Counted from the stretch's first letter, positions 21,887-33,312 are shown. The stretch: 64,000 nucleotides of DNA from Terramyces sp. JEL0728 (GCA_027603945.1 JADIIU010000070.1:1-64000); one strand, 5' to 3'. The notes: a model not told the origin generated them from the sequence alone. Numbers and translations: made by a program.

Positions 21887-21912
21887 ACCAATAAATCTTT
21901 ATATATATTCGT

Positions 21913-22365
21913 TTATACTTGTGCTGGGGGTGGTTGTTCTTCCTTTACATTGATTCTCCTTTTCTGTTCCGTCTCGATCGTTAATTCCACCACTAGTTGC
22001 CAATCATCATGATATCCTTCTGCGGTTAACCCAAAATACCTTTGATACATCTCTTGAATTCCTTCAATGCGCGTTCCGTTTCTCCCAGATTCAGATAACA
22101 ATATCCGAGCAAATGCCGTCCGATTATCGTTGCTCCGGGCAATAAAACCTAATTGAGTTGTAACATACGTATTGCTGAAGGCAAACTAATGCTCTAGAGA
22201 AGGAGCCCAGTTGATAGAAATCCTTGGCAACCTGAATCAAGCTGAAAATACTTGGTACACATCAAACGCTTCAGGAGTGCGATTTAATCTCTTTTGGAAC
22301 CAGAGATATATTTCCTCTTTGGACATTGTGGTTTTGAAGGTTTCATAATCGCTGAATATATTCAT
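21913..22365 (-). CDS. Small TPR-like protein
   Basis: Minus-strand exons are 22252-22365, 22169-22231, 22040-22148 and 21913-22019; three 20-nt introns (GTATTTTCAGCTTGATTCAG, GTATGTTACAACTCAATTAG, GTATTTTGGGTTAACCGCAG); 130 aa. The central region has two TPR-like helices-turn units: AKDFYQLGSFSRALVCLQQY and GYCYLNLGETERALKEFKR. The C-terminus is charged and ends in prolines. I cannot assign a specific complex. It is convergent with the DnaJ fusion gene. Confidence 0.75.
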
Positions 22366-22699
22366 TTCGCGTTGGATAAACAAAAGTTAAATTTATGATT
22401 CAGGTTGCAATTAACATTGACTCAGTCAAACAACAAAACTGCTCTGGCTAGCATGAGCTCTAAATCTCAGACAAGCAAATAACGGATCGTAAATGCATTC
22501 TAAAAGTTTGCGGAGAAGAGTATATGGTCTTCACACGAGTTGGACCGCAATCCTCATTTCCAAATAATCTTTATCTGATACCTATAACACAGAGTTGATT
22601 AATTACAACAGAGGCCTCAAACTGCAGATAGAAATATGTAAGTTTTTTGTCGATTTTTTTTCTTTTGAATCAAAGCCACAGGTGGATACAAATTGAACT
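22366..22699. other. Intergenic, 334 bp, possible small multi-exon gene on plus strand
   Basis: No firm gene. Coding-like plus-strand runs occur, e.g. a frame at about 22470-22610 containing CILKVCGEEYMVFTRVGPQ, and intron-like GT...TTGACTCAG signals near 22395. They could form a short spliced gene, but the exons cannot be joined convincingly. Confidence 0.35.
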
Positions 22700-24429
22700 T
22701 TAAAATAGCATAAACTTGGTCGAAGATGGTCCCTTGCCCTTGATTGGCCAAACAATCATTGTAGCTACGAATAGCCCTACAGTGATTGTCATGGAAATGA
22801 CTATCATTTGCGAAGCCAAGTAAGTAGCTGTATTATCATTTTGGATGAATCCTACGCTAGATCTGACTCCGAAAGAGCCCGGCACTAGCATAAGTATACC
22901 GCACAGTATTGGTGCAATAGAAACATCGCGTGTAACTCTAGCATAGAAGTTGGACGTTAATCCAATCAAAAAGGTCCCAAAGAATGTCGATGGGATGTTG
23001 CTGTTGAACTGGAATACATTCTGTGAATAAGTAGAAGCGCCAAAGCCCAGGGAAGATACCAGGATAATAATCCACCATTGCGATTTTTTGGCTTCAAAAA
23101 GAACACAGATAACAAAGGCAGATAGAGGGACTAGTGGAAAGTACAGTGCCCAATGGATTGGAACTGTACCATCGCATGTTTTCTTGTTGATTTCGGCAAT
23201 AAAAATCCAGCTCTCCCCAATAAACATTCCGAATCTAAATAAGTTTAAAAATACCCTAGTAGCAATGCTGTAAAAAGCGCTGTAAACAATCTAACTGTTC
23301 CGCAAACCATATTTCTTGTGCTAATTTCAACAATACTAAGCGTCAAAGTCAGACCCTGGGATTAGAAACTGTATACAGGCAATAGAATGGCCAAACCGCT
23401 AAGAATAATCTTTTGTGTGTTGATACAGGTCCCTTTCGACAGCAGCAAGTTGGAAAAGGAGTTGGTCAGCAGCGTAACAATTAACGCGGAAGAGAATTCA
23501 AACAAGTACCCGAAAGCAAAAGGCTGTCTGATTGCCAGGATTTGCAGCAACCCAACAATGGTTCCGAATGCATACGACAATAGAGCGTCTTTCCAGTCTC
23601 CGCCAAAGCCAATCAAGCAAAATATGGCAGATGTCAAAGGAAAAGTAATCACATTAAGCCATAGGTCAAACGTAGGCTGCTGTCTAATATCATATAAGCG
23701 GATAGTAGCCTCTTCGATCGTTAATCTTCCGTTTAAAAGGTCGTGGCAAAGATCGTTGACTTGCGAGAGCTTTCCCATATGAAAGGATTGCTTGTATTTC
23801 AGCAAATATGTCTGAGACTCTATATTGTTGCTCTTGACAGACATCATTACCAAACCTAATATTAATCAAAGGCTACTTGGTAGTGCGAAAAAGGTTGACG
23901 GCACTCCAATAGAATCACCAACACTTTCCAACAGAAACTCTAGTCTATGAGTTGGCACACCGTAATACGCTACGTCCTTGGCTAGCAAAATCAGAAAATC
24001 TCTTTTCAGCTCAAAGCTTTCCTTTTCGCCAAAAGTATCTCTGTATGATTTACCAATAGTTTTCTTTCTATGAATTTTTTCAGAATAAATATGCAGCGAT
24101 TGCGCCATTGAAGTTAGTGAGGTCTGAGATGAATTCCTTTTGCCAAATAGTTTCGAGAAGCTCTTTGACTTTTTCTTTGTGATTACTGTATGGGTAGTTT
24201 CCTTGACGTCGTCTCCCCACTCAACTGTTCTTAGCTTGGATTTTCTTTGTTTGTGTGAATTCACCCCGTCAATGTCAATTGATATATGTAATGGGTTGGC
24301 AGTTGAAGATGTTGATTCTGAATCAGAGTATTGTGATTCAGTTTCCTCGCTTGCCCGCTCTGATCCTTCAGCTTTCATCTCTGGCGCTGATATAGTTGAA
24401 GGAGCCTCTACTGTTATTTCGTCTTCCAT
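22700..24429 (-). CDS. ThrE/PRM10-type (DUF1212) membrane transporter
   Basis: Minus-strand exons are 23877-24429, 23377-23855, 23255-23355 and 22700-23234; introns of 21, 21 and 20 nt; 555 aa. The N-terminal 130 residues are acidic and Ser-rich. The cytosolic ThrE domain begins at LLAKDVAYYGVPTHRLE and FFALPS, and ten hydrophobic helices follow, including the conserved STFFGTFLIGL and LVPGSFGVRSS segments. Fungal members resemble yeast Prm10; bacterial ThrE exports threonine and serine. Substrate here unknown. Splices restore conserved LLPGLTLTLSIVEIST and LLGFGMFIGES. Confidence 0.88.
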
Positions 24430-24470
24430 TTTTTAATTTAATTTGAAAATTAACTTTTTGGTTTTTTTTA

Positions 24471-24650
24471 TCGGATTCCTTTAACAAGTCACAAACATCG
24501 AGTCAGTACACAGTTCATGTGGCAGAACTGCTAATTTCCGGTGCTGAACATAGCTCGCTGGCAGAGCGAAAGAGATTCATCGATAAACAGGTCCGTGAGG
24601 GGAGATTTCCAGTCAGATGGAAAAACTCGAATCGTGTGGGTTCCTATTAA
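24471..24650 (+). other. Stop-free plus-strand run without ATG
   Basis: A frame from 24471 to the TAA at 24648-24650 reads as plausible protein (e.g. AELLISGAEHSSLAERKRF), but there is no in-frame ATG and no clear upstream exon before the divergent PRM10-like start at 24429. It could be the 3' part of a tiny gene or a relic. Confidence 0.25.
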
Positions 24651-24681
24651 ATCACAAGTCTATTTCTTTATTCTATACTAA

Positions 24682-25902
24682 TTATATCAACAAATATGCA
24701 AATCCTATAACCGCATAACTTATGAGCAATATCAGTCCTTCCATCCCTATCGTTAGTACAAGGTTACAATTGCTCTTGCCATCACTCAACAGGTTGGCTA
24801 CTATCAAATTAGCAACAAATATGACCGCAACGTCAAAAATCGGGAACGAAAGAGTAAGCGGAACATCAATAATCCACCCAACAATAACCAAGAGCGGAGT
24901 CACAAAGATCGCAATTTGAATGGAGCTACCAATAGCAATTCCGATAGCAAGATCCATCTTGTTTCTTCTTGCGGCATAGACAGCACTGATATGCTCTAAA
25001 GTTACAGAATCGGTTACCTGTAACATTACCAACAATAGGAATGATAATTAGCCCAATAAAAGCTTCGTTGATTCCCCATTGATGTGAAAATCCACTTACG
25101 CTATCGACCATATATTGCGATGAAAATGATACACCAACAGTGGTAAAGATGAGCAAGCCAATTGCGCTAACAAGATTCATTTCAGGCTCTTCATCATCGT
25201 CGTCTTCTGATTCAAACATTGTGCGGTGCGTCTTGAATTGGAAAATCATAAAAGAACTGTAAATAATTAGCAGTGCAATCGCAGTTCCGTAGCTGAATTT
25301 CAGCTCCTTATGCAGCAGCTTTTGCTCACTTGTCGCGCTAAAGGCGGTGGGTAAACCAAAGCCCAATATCGTCAGTGCAAGCAACGAACAATCAATATTC
25401 GCAGCGTCAAAATTAAATGTCTGGACAGGATATTTCAATCCGCCTAAAAAGAAGCAAAAGCCCAATACAAACAACAAGTTTGAAAGCACTGATCCCAACA
25501 GCGATGATTGCACAATTACCAATAATCCATTTTTCAGCGCAGCTATGCTTACAATCTAGATTAATTGTAAAGTACCAATTCAACGGCATTTCCAAAAGTC
25601 ACATTCAGCAATGCAGCCATAGTTTGGTTGATGTGGTTGGACAATTCGTCTGTTGCCAAATCCAAGGTTTTTGCCAAGCCAATGATCGCAAACATGTTGG
25701 TAAGGAAGACAACGGTGTCTCCAAGTTGCATGTAGTAAGTAATACATCCAGCAGGGAAGAAAATTAAAAGCAGCAAGTTAAATATTTTGTTTTTAAATAG
25801 TATAGTTTTAAGCGATTCGATATATGTGATTGCTTTTTCTGATTTTGATTTGGGTAGCATCTTCTCTTCTGTCGTTGCCTGCACTACAAAAATATCTTCC
25901 AT
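24682..25902 (-). CDS. Ca2+/H+ exchanger (CAX/VCX1 family), copy 1
   Basis: Minus-strand exons are 25576-25902, 25018-25555 and 24682-24995; introns GTACTTTACAATTAATCTAG (20 nt) and one of 22 nt; 392 aa. These antiporters load vacuoles with calcium using the proton gradient. The first alpha repeat is LNVTFGNAVELV, completed across intron 1 into the conserved SLLGSVLSNLLFVLG; the acidic motif EDDDDEEPEMN lies mid-protein; the second alpha repeat reads GNVTEHISAVYAARRNKMD across intron 2. The Thr in GNVTEH is usually Ala (GNAAEH). A second family member lies at 30104. Confidence 0.93.
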
Positions 25903-26276
25903 AAACTTCCTCTAAATGAGCAAGTTTTTGTATTTTTTTCTGCACAGCATTTATTGTTATGGCTGTGTCTGGTTTCATGAACAAAAATCAGGGTGCTTCA
26001 CAAATCAATACAAAGCAATAATCTAGCAATACGAAATCCTGCGGAAAGGCTCGGAATAATACAAGGGAGCGCTCAGTCCTTGTCTGGCATGTTTTTGGGG
26101 GTTCTGTCAAGGTTTTTTGGCAACTCCATGAAAAATACAAAAATTCACCTGGTAACTTGGTGTTACACAATTAGAATGAGACCTCCTTGAAATACAGATC
26201 ACTCTCAAAGTTTGAACGACGGACTGCTAAATGGTTAAAACTGACTGCAAAAAATCTTTCGCGTACTAATTTTGAA
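25903..26276. promoter_or_regulatory. Divergent spacer between CAX copy 1 and SMYD gene, 374 bp
   Basis: No gene supported. The SMYD frame extends open upstream to about 26187 without an ATG, so an upstream exon ending near the CAG at about 26198 is possible but not needed. Confidence 0.4.
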
Positions 26277-27269
26277 ATGCTGCATCTCGAACCTGAAGCA
26301 TTTATTAGATTAGCGCAAGATCCCATATATGGACGCTATTTCGTAGCAAACCAGGATATCAAAGCAGGACAAAAGATCTTGGTATCTGAAGCAATTGCAG
26401 GCATAGTAGATCACGCTTCCAAGCATATCGTATGTTCTCATTGTCTAGCACAGATTACTCCGCCAAATGGTATCAAATGTGATGATTGCGATTACAGCTA
26501 TTGTTCAGATAATTGTTTTCGAAATGATACAGAAGTTCACACTTTGGAATGTAAATATAGATTGCGTGGTGAATTTGAAGACAAGGGATACGTGTCCGAC
26601 TATTTCGACTTATTGAAACGGATTCTTGTTAAGGCTGCTAAATACCCTGATCATCCCGATTGTAAAATATTGTATTCGGCAGTGGATAATTTTGCAAGCT
26701 TCACCAAAGAAAAAGCTGCAGAGTTTCACAAAGTAGCAGTACAGCTGAAAGGGTTGTGCAACAGCATTGGCTTCAAAATGCCGGAATTCTCAACGGAAGA
26801 TTATAACAGAATTCAATCGCGGTATCCTGAACCAATTTCCCAGTTGGAAGCATTTTTGATTTCCCTTATAGCAAAGGAAGAGTGCAACTCTTTTGGATTG
26901 TACTATGCTACAACCAATCAAGAACCTCGCAAAGGCTATGGACTTGCCTTCTTTCCGAGTGCAATTTTCTTTAACCACTCGTGTGATCCAAATGTTGGCT
27001 ATTTCAAATCAAATCGCAAGTACGAATTCTTTACTGTCGCTCCAGTGAAAAAGAATGAAAGCCTGTACATCTCCTACCTGGATTACACTACCAGCACTCA
27101 AGAACGCAAGCAAGTGCTGAAACAAGTCTTCCACTTTGATTGTGCATGTCGCGTTTGCAATGGCGGAGAATGGCAAGATAGCAAGTGGTTATGCAGCGAC
27201 TGTAAAGGATTTTTGAAGCCTGAATCAGACCAATGGGTCTGCACTTGTTGTAAAAAATTGAACCAATAA
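26277..27269 (+). CDS. SMYD-type SET-MYND lysine methyltransferase-like protein
   Basis: A single exon from ATG 26277 gives 330 aa. The split SET domain begins at GRYFVANQDIKAGQKIL; the MYND zinc finger follows with CSHCLAQ, CDDCDYSYCSDNC and HTLEC; the catalytic core carries FFNHSCDPNVGYF and LYISYLDYTTSTQERK, and the post-SET cysteines are in FDCACRVC. Further CxxC pairs at the C-terminus form another possible zinc site. SMYD proteins methylate histones or other proteins. The set of motifs is complete, so activity is plausible. Confidence 0.92.
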   Translation: MLHLEPEAFIRLAQDPIYGRYFVANQDIKAGQKILVSEAIAGIVDHASKHIVCSHCLAQITPPNGIKCDDCDYSYCSDNCFRNDTEVHTLECKYRLRGEFEDKGYVSDYFDLLKRILVKAAKYPDHPDCKILYSAVDNFASFTKEKAAEFHKVAVQLKGLCNSIGFKMPEFSTEDYNRIQSRYPEPISQLEAFLISLIAKEECNSFGLYYATTNQEPRKGYGLAFFPSAIFFNHSCDPNVGYFKSNRKYEFFTVAPVKKNESLYISYLDYTTSTQERKQVLKQVFHFDCACRVCNGGEWQDSKWLCSDCKGFLKPESDQWVCTCCKKLNQ

Positions 27270-27272
27270 ACT

Positions 27273-27557
27273 TCAATAATATCTATTATTTTCCGTATTA
27301 GTTATATTCTCGACGCCATTCAGGGTTTCCACATCTATAGTTTTCCACCATTCTACTTTGTCGTCCATTATATTGTCTTGGATTGGTTCAGGCGGTTCTT
27401 TCATAAGAACGGCTTCCAATGGAGCGTTCATTAATTCTTCCAGTTCATTCAGCCAGAACGAAGCCGATTCTTGATAAATTTGTAGTTTCGGAGATTCTTT
27501 ATTGAGCAAAGAATCCAAGTATCGGCATCTAGCGATTTTTTGTTGTTTGGATTGCAT
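27273..27557 (-). CDS. Hypothetical 94-aa protein
   Basis: An open frame from ATG 27557 encodes a small acidic, helical protein (SFWLNELEELMNAPLE). Its stop codon is 3 bp from the convergent SMYD stop, which fits the genome's packing and supports reality. No family recognised. Confidence 0.45.
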   Translation of the reverse strand: MQSKQQKIARCRYLDSLLNKESPKLQIYQESASFWLNELEELMNAPLEAVLMKEPPEPIQDNIMDDKVEWWKTIDVETLNGVENITNTENNRYY

Positions 27558-27797
27558 TTAACGCGCAAACTGTTGAAAAGGTGAATAGAACTTTGATATT
27601 CAAACATTGGGAAATAATCGACGACAGGTATTCCTTCCCTCTACAGCGACATTAACGGCCCATGTTTAATTCGAGAAGCAGAGCGATTAGTCCGCCTTTG
27701 CATTACTGGCTGATATTAGACTGTAATATCTTATAGTGATAATTTTTGAATTTCAAATGTCTTGAAATTTCGAATTGCTTTTTTGCAAGATCTTCAA

Positions 27798-29658
27798 ATG
27801 AAATTCATCTTGGTTTCAAGTGTCTTGTGCTTTGTCAATGATAAAGTCAAAATCACTACGAATTTAGGAACTACAGCAGCAAGACAGACCATCGAAATCA
27901 AAGCCAAAGCGACCGCAGATGAACCATATCACTTGCAATTCAAAACCAAACCGTCAGCAGTGCTTGTAAACAATGTTCCTGTAAAGTAAGATTCCGCTAA
28001 TTATTAGGGCTATGTATTCCGTTATTAATAATAGCCAATCAAAGGAAGTATTCGATTATGTATTGGGAGAAGCAAAAAAAGACAAGGAAGTGGAATACAA
28101 AGTTCAAGTTGCCTGGGATCACGTCGCTAAGCCGTATCCTAAGGAGGTTGACCAATTGAACACCGACCAAATGTACTATTACTCTGGAGATTTATCCTTC
28201 TATTCCCCATACACTTCATCATCGGTTGAGCACTTGGTACGATTACCAAACACACGTCAACCAAAATCACACACTGATAACGCAGTCAAGAAAGGAAAAG
28301 ATTTGCTTTACAAATTCGAAAATGTAAATCGAGGAACTTTTAAGGAATTGAATGTTCATTACTACAACAACCATGCCGCATTGATTGCCAAAACCTTCAA
28401 GAAGCAAGTAAAAGTTGCTTATTGGAGTCCTATTTTGCACTTTCAAGAAGATTACGAGATGCATCACGAAGGAGCAAAGTACGATGATCTAACAATAGAC
28501 TTAAAGGGCAGTTTTCCAGAGTTGACTACAAGTTACACCAGTATGCAGCTCACCAGACCAACGTTTTACAAAGTTACAATGCAATTCTCCCACCAAATGC
28601 GTATAATGTTTACATGAAAGATTTGGTCGGAAATGTTTCTACCACCCATTTCAGAAATGAAAAGAAACAAAGTGTTTTGGAAATTCAACCAAGATACCCA
28701 GTGTACGGCGGATGGAGATACAGTTGGTGGCACGGATGGACTGTAGATTTCAGTCAATTTGGCTCTTTTGATGCTTTTAGAAATGTTTATACGTAATTTC
28801 CCCTAACCTAGTCTGAAAATTGATTTAGCACCAAGTGTAAAACATTTGGCGATCAACCACGCTGAATTTGAAGTCATTTTACCTGAAGGAGCAAAGTGAT
28901 CCATTCTAATAGTAGGGAAGTCACAGTTCAAGTGCCATTTGAAATCGAATCCCAATCAGAGTATAAAACATTCACTTACTTTGACTCTGTTGGTCGTCCA
29001 ACCGTTAAAATTACCAAGAACAACCTGGTTGATGAATTAAACCAGCCAGTCATCGTAATCTCACCTAAAATTAGATTTCTTACGAGTATACTTTTGCAGA
29101 CAAGATGAAGAAGCCAATCTTGGTTGGAACTATTGTTGTCGCTACATTATCTCTAATTTCATTTTTATTCTCCATGGATTTGTCCATTACCAAAGTAAGC
29201 AAGATTAACAATAGTCTCCAGAAAAAATTATCGAAGAAAAACTAAAAGAATTCACTGCCCAGGCTGCCAAATTTTACAAGAAAGAAAGCAAGGCAATCAA
29301 GGATCTTGAAGACGCATTTGCTGAATACAAATCTTCCAAAAACCTGAAAGAATACGAGTCCAAGAAATCCACTTTGTATGCACTAGCTGAATCGTCACAC
29401 AACAGCTTGTCAGAAATTGCAGAACAATCCCGCTCTGCTAGTAAAGAATTTGCCGGCCATGTTGAACGAATTACCACCCTATTAAAGCAAAGATTCAGCT
29501 CTTACAAAAAGCATCATGAATCTGTCGTTAAATTCATTGAATCCAAGAGTGAAAACGAGCAAGACCGAAAGAAAATTGGTGAAAATATCAAAGCATTTGA
29601 TAGCGAAGTTGACCGTGTTGGAGAATTGATTGAAACCCAATTGGCTTCATTGCAATAA
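27798..29658 (+). CDS. OST1: Ribophorin I, oligosaccharyltransferase subunit
   Basis: Exons are 27798-27985, 28008-28478, 28499-28792, 28812-28895, 28916-29054, 29075-29194 and 29215-29658; introns are 22, 20, 19, 20, 20 and 20 nt; 579 aa. OST1 is an ER subunit of the N-glycosylation enzyme. Conserved blocks include YYSGDLSFYSPYTSSSVEH, EGAKLKGQFSRVDY, GNVSTTHFRNEKK and PRYPVYGGWRYSW. A single TM helix lies near residue 410 (GTIVVATLSLISFLFSM), with SITK just after it as in the family. The second intron (28479-28498) is hidden in a frame that stays open without splicing; only family comparison reveals it. Confidence 0.95.
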
Positions 29659-30103
29659 AGATAATGAATATTCATCCCTCCCACGGAATTGTTTGGCACA
29701 TTCTTTTGAGCCTTACCAAGTGCAATTGCAAAGAATACAGAGCTCTTTACTACCAGTTTAATTTAATCCACCGCCATGAATAAAGCGGCGGTAAACACGA
29801 AAGCAGCCTTTGGGAAATGGCAGTTCAGTCATAAAATATCGCTACGATATATGAAATTGTATTAGCCTGCCAATGGTGCTATCTTGCAGACCCAAAAAGG
29901 ACAGTATACCACTGGCAATAATTTCTCGGCCATATTATTCCAACATTGAACTTGGGAAGCAATTTAATTGGAGTTGGGATGCGTTTGAGGCTAGTTTCTG
30001 GCCAATAAAATAGCTCTATGTTTAATATCCTGTCTCTTTGGTTCATCCATTGGTTCCCGGTTTTTGGTGGCTGTCGTGCTTTCCGCTTTAAAAGAGAATC
30101 AGA
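29659..30103. other. Intergenic, 445 bp
   Basis: No gene seen. An AATAAAG signal overlaps the OST1 stop. The remainder must hold the promoter of CAX copy 2. Confidence 0.45.
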
Positions 30104-31301
30104 ATGGCATCCTCGCAAGAAATGTTGAACGACGCAGTAGTAACAGAAATTAAAAAAGTGCCAACATTTGGAGAATCTATTCATGCTATTGCAACCTCAA
30201 ATCTGTACACAAACATATTGGGAGCAGTTCTGCTGCCTTTCGCATTTTTATCATTTTACTTACATTGGGGGGACAACGCTTGCTTTTTAATCAACTTGGC
30301 TGTTATTGTTTGTTTAGCAAAGATGTTGGACTTTACTACTGACCAGCTCTCGAGGGAAATGGGACAAACTCTCGGAGCCCTAGTCAATGCATCATTTGGG
30401 AACGCTGTGGAATTAATCGTCGGTATTATGGCTTTACGTGCCGGCCAAATCGATGTCGTCCAATCGTCACTATTGGGATCTATTCTGTCCAACCTGTTAT
30501 TTGTCCTTGGGTTCTGTTTCTTTTTTGGTGGACTCAAATACCATCAACAAAAATTCAATCCTGCAGCAGCAAATATTAGCTCTAGTTTGCTGGCCTTGGC
30601 CACTCTTGGATTCCTGCTTCCATCTGTGTTTCACCTTACTGTAACTGATCCACAACACGAGCACTTGCGTCAGACATTTAGCCGTGGTACTGCTTTCTTG
30701 TTGCTGATTATCTATCTTGGCTACATGGTATTCCAACTCAAATCTCACTCTGAATTGGTAATTTTATTTTTAATTATAGTTTGAAGCTGAAGAAGAAGAA
30801 GAAGCTGAAGAAATGGAATGTAATATAATCTGCGCATTTGTAGGATTGGTTATTACCACCGTATTGATTGGGTTCTGTGCTGAATTTTTGGTAGATAGTA
30901 TTGATGGCATTGCTGCTTCTTGGAATATTTCCCACCAGTTTATTGGTCTGATCATTTTGCCGATTGTGGGTAACGCTGCTGAACATGTTTCTGCATTATT
31001 TGCTGCTCTTAGAAACAAGATGGATTTGGCGATTGGTGTATCTTTGGGAAGTTCATTGCAGATTGCTATTTTCGTCACTCCAGTTTTGGTGCTAGTTGGC
31101 TGGATTATTGGCCAGCCACTCACTCTCGACTTTCCAGTGTTTGACATCGCAGTGATATTTGCTACAGTCCTTATAGTCATCAACTTGATTAACGATGGTT
31201 TGAGCAACTGGTTGGAAGGCTTCATCCTCTTGGTCAGCTACTTGATCATCGGATTTGCCTACTACTTGTTACCAGAACCAGTCTCAGAGTTATTGCGATA
31301 A
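30104..31301 (+). CDS. Ca2+/H+ exchanger (CAX/VCX1 family), copy 2
   Basis: Exons are 30104-30757 and 30780-31301 (22-nt intron ending TTAATTATAG); 391 aa. It has the first alpha repeat NASFGNAVELIVGI, SSLLGSILSNLLFVLG, a mid-protein acidic stretch of nine Glu in eleven residues just after the splice, and the second repeat GNAAEHVSALFAALRNKMD with the usual GNAAEH. It lies 4.2 kb from copy 1 in opposite orientation. Intron positions differ between the copies, so the duplication is old or introns have moved. Likely a vacuolar calcium antiporter. Confidence 0.94.
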
Positions 31302-31386
31302 TTATTAATAAAGCTATTCCTTTTACTGTCCAAATTGGGAGGACCATATCCACGTTGTTTCAGTGATGGGACTTTGCCAACAAAGA

Positions 31387-31989
31387 ATGCTCAAACAGAT
31401 ATTGTATTTCGCTTCAGCTATTTGCGCACAATTAGCACCAGGTGAAGTCACCATTAATCAAATTACCTATCAAGGAGACGGCTGTCCAGACGGCTCTGTT
31501 CAATCGGTTCTGTCTCCTGATGCCACAGTATTTACAGTACTATACAGTTCATTCGTAGCGTCTTCTGGCCCTGGAGTTGCTGCTACTGAAAACAAAAAAG
31601 CATGTACTGTTGTTGTAGACCTGAAGCACGCTCATGGCTACACTTATACTGCACTCAACCTGGACTACAGGGGTTACATTTCTGTGCCTGCAGGATTAAA
31701 CGCAGAATTAAAGACCAGCCATTACTTTGACACTGAACCTGATACACCAAATTTCCAGCATGTATTCCCTGGGCCATTTGATAATGATTATCTTTTTTCC
31801 GCTACCAATCCTGTCAAGCAAAGAAATGCATGCGGGGTAAAATCAAGAGCTAGACTTAGAACCGTTATTAGATTGTTTGGCAAGAACACTGACACTTTGG
31901 CTGGATATATTTCCGGCGATTCTTTGGACGGGAGCTTGCACACCAACGCTACTAGACAGGTATTTCACTTGGATTGGAAAAGATGTTGA
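31387..31989 (+). CDS. DUF4360 secreted protein, copy A
   Basis: A single exon; start at ATG 31387 gives 200 aa with a signal peptide (LKQILYFASAICAQ). An in-frame ATG at 31366 is possible. The DUF4360 hallmarks are ITYQGDGCPDGSVQSVLSP, a YSSFVASSGPG segment and paired cysteines. These small secreted proteins occur in fungi and some bacteria; function unknown. It is followed 96 bp later by a paralogue. Confidence 0.85.
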   Translation: MLKQILYFASAICAQLAPGEVTINQITYQGDGCPDGSVQSVLSPDATVFTVLYSSFVASSGPGVAATENKKACTVVVDLKHAHGYTYTALNLDYRGYISVPAGLNAELKTSHYFDTEPDTPNFQHVFPGPFDNDYLFSATNPVKQRNACGVKSRARLRTVIRLFGKNTDTLAGYISGDSLDGSLHTNATRQVFHLDWKRC

Positions 31990-32085
31990 TTCGGGAATAA
32001 AGAATTGGTATACAGTTTATTAAGCTATCGGAGTGAAGAAATTAAAATTCAAAAGTCATGCACAATCGATTTATCGGAATAACTC

Positions 32086-32708
32086 ATGTTGGGAAGCCTG
32101 CTTTATTTGATATTCATCACTTGTCTATGTGCAAGTCCCTGTGGTTCATCGGCAAGGATCAGAAATATTACTTATGGAGGTAGTGTATTACTTACAGAGG
32201 CAGTGGATGTCCACCAGAGAGTGCCAAAGCAATCCTCTCCTCAAATGCAACGGTGTTTACTATCATATATACCAGGTTTGTTGCGAGTTCTGGCCGCAAT
32301 ATCGCTTTGGTGAATAATTCGAAAGAGTGCACTTTGATCTTGGAGTTGATACATCCGAAAAACTGCACTTACACTGATTTCAGCTTGGTCGACCGTGGTT
32401 ACGTTTCAATTCCCTCTGGACTCAAAGCAGAAATATCTACCAGGTCGTATTTCAATCACACCAGCGACAAAATCTACCACCATACGTTCACTGGCCCGTT
32501 TGCTAATGACTACGCCATTAGTGTAAATAGCTCAATCCCAGACAATTGTGCCTGCAGAAAGAAGTCCAGGGTAAGGTTTAGCACCAAGTTGAGATTGGTT
32601 GGAGACACGGCTACCATCCCTGGGTATATTTCAGCAGATTCTTTGGATGGAAATTTGGCGTCTAATTTTACTCATAACTATCATCTAAAGTGGAAGAAAT
32701 GCCAATAA
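32086..32708 (+). CDS. DUF4360 secreted protein, copy B
   Basis: Exons are 32086-32179 and 32200-32708 (intron GTAGTGTATTACTTACAGAG, 20 nt); 200 aa. A signal peptide lies in the first 20 residues. The splice restores ITYGGSGCPPESAKAIL, matching copy A, which has no intron at this site. Several N-glycosylation sequons (NNSKE, NCT, NHTS, NFTH) suggest a glycosylated secreted protein. Divergence from copy A is high outside the core. Confidence 0.85.
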
Positions 32709-32739
32709 ATCCCAATAAGTTTACTATTTTTCCACTCTA

Positions 32740-33285
32740 ATGGACGCCAAACAGATTAAATATCATCAGGACAAATGGAAATACAGAGGAGGCGAGCGGC
32801 CACCATTCGCATTGCCAACAGGCAAAGGGCAAGAATCGGTTTGGGATTATCCAAGACCACCAGCACTTGATCCAATTTCCCTTGAAATTACAGTGCACTC
32901 CTCAAACCACATACCAATCGCAAATACTAATTCTGCAGTAAGAATACTAGAAACAGCATCTCCTCCAACTATTTACATTCCCCCACAGGATGTCGATTTC
33001 AGTAAATTAAACAAAGGCAGCTCAAACAGCTTTTGTGAATGGAAAGGAATGGCTGAATACTGGGAGCTGAACGACAGTCCTGGACGACCAATCGCATGGT
33101 CGTATGCAGATCCTAGTCCAGATTATGAAGCAATCCGTAATTACATTTGCTTCTATCCTTCGAGAACGATCTGCACAGTGTCTGGTGAACGTGTACAAGC
33201 ACAACAAAGTGAATTCTACGGAGGCTGGGTAACTAAAGAAATTGTTGGCCCTTTCAAAGGAGAGCCAGGCACTTCAGGTTGGTGA
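32740..33285 (+). CDS. DUF427 domain protein
   Basis: A single exon of 181 aa. It carries ESVWDYPRPPALD, a strand with ILETASPPTIYIPPQDVDF, and CEWKGMAEYWEL, which are the typical DUF427 (Nucleotidyl-transferase-like beta-tent) pattern, and ends with the VSGERVQAQQSEFYGGW region. Function is unknown; family members are common in fungi and bacteria. Confidence 0.88.
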   Translation: MDAKQIKYHQDKWKYRGGERPPFALPTGKGQESVWDYPRPPALDPISLEITVHSSNHIPIANTNSAVRILETASPPTIYIPPQDVDFSKLNKGSSNSFCEWKGMAEYWELNDSPGRPIAWSYADPSPDYEAIRNYICFYPSRTICTVSGERVQAQQSEFYGGWVTKEIVGPFKGEPGTSGW

Positions 33286-33312
33286 ATAAAACATTGAGAA
33301 TTTACCTTTTTA

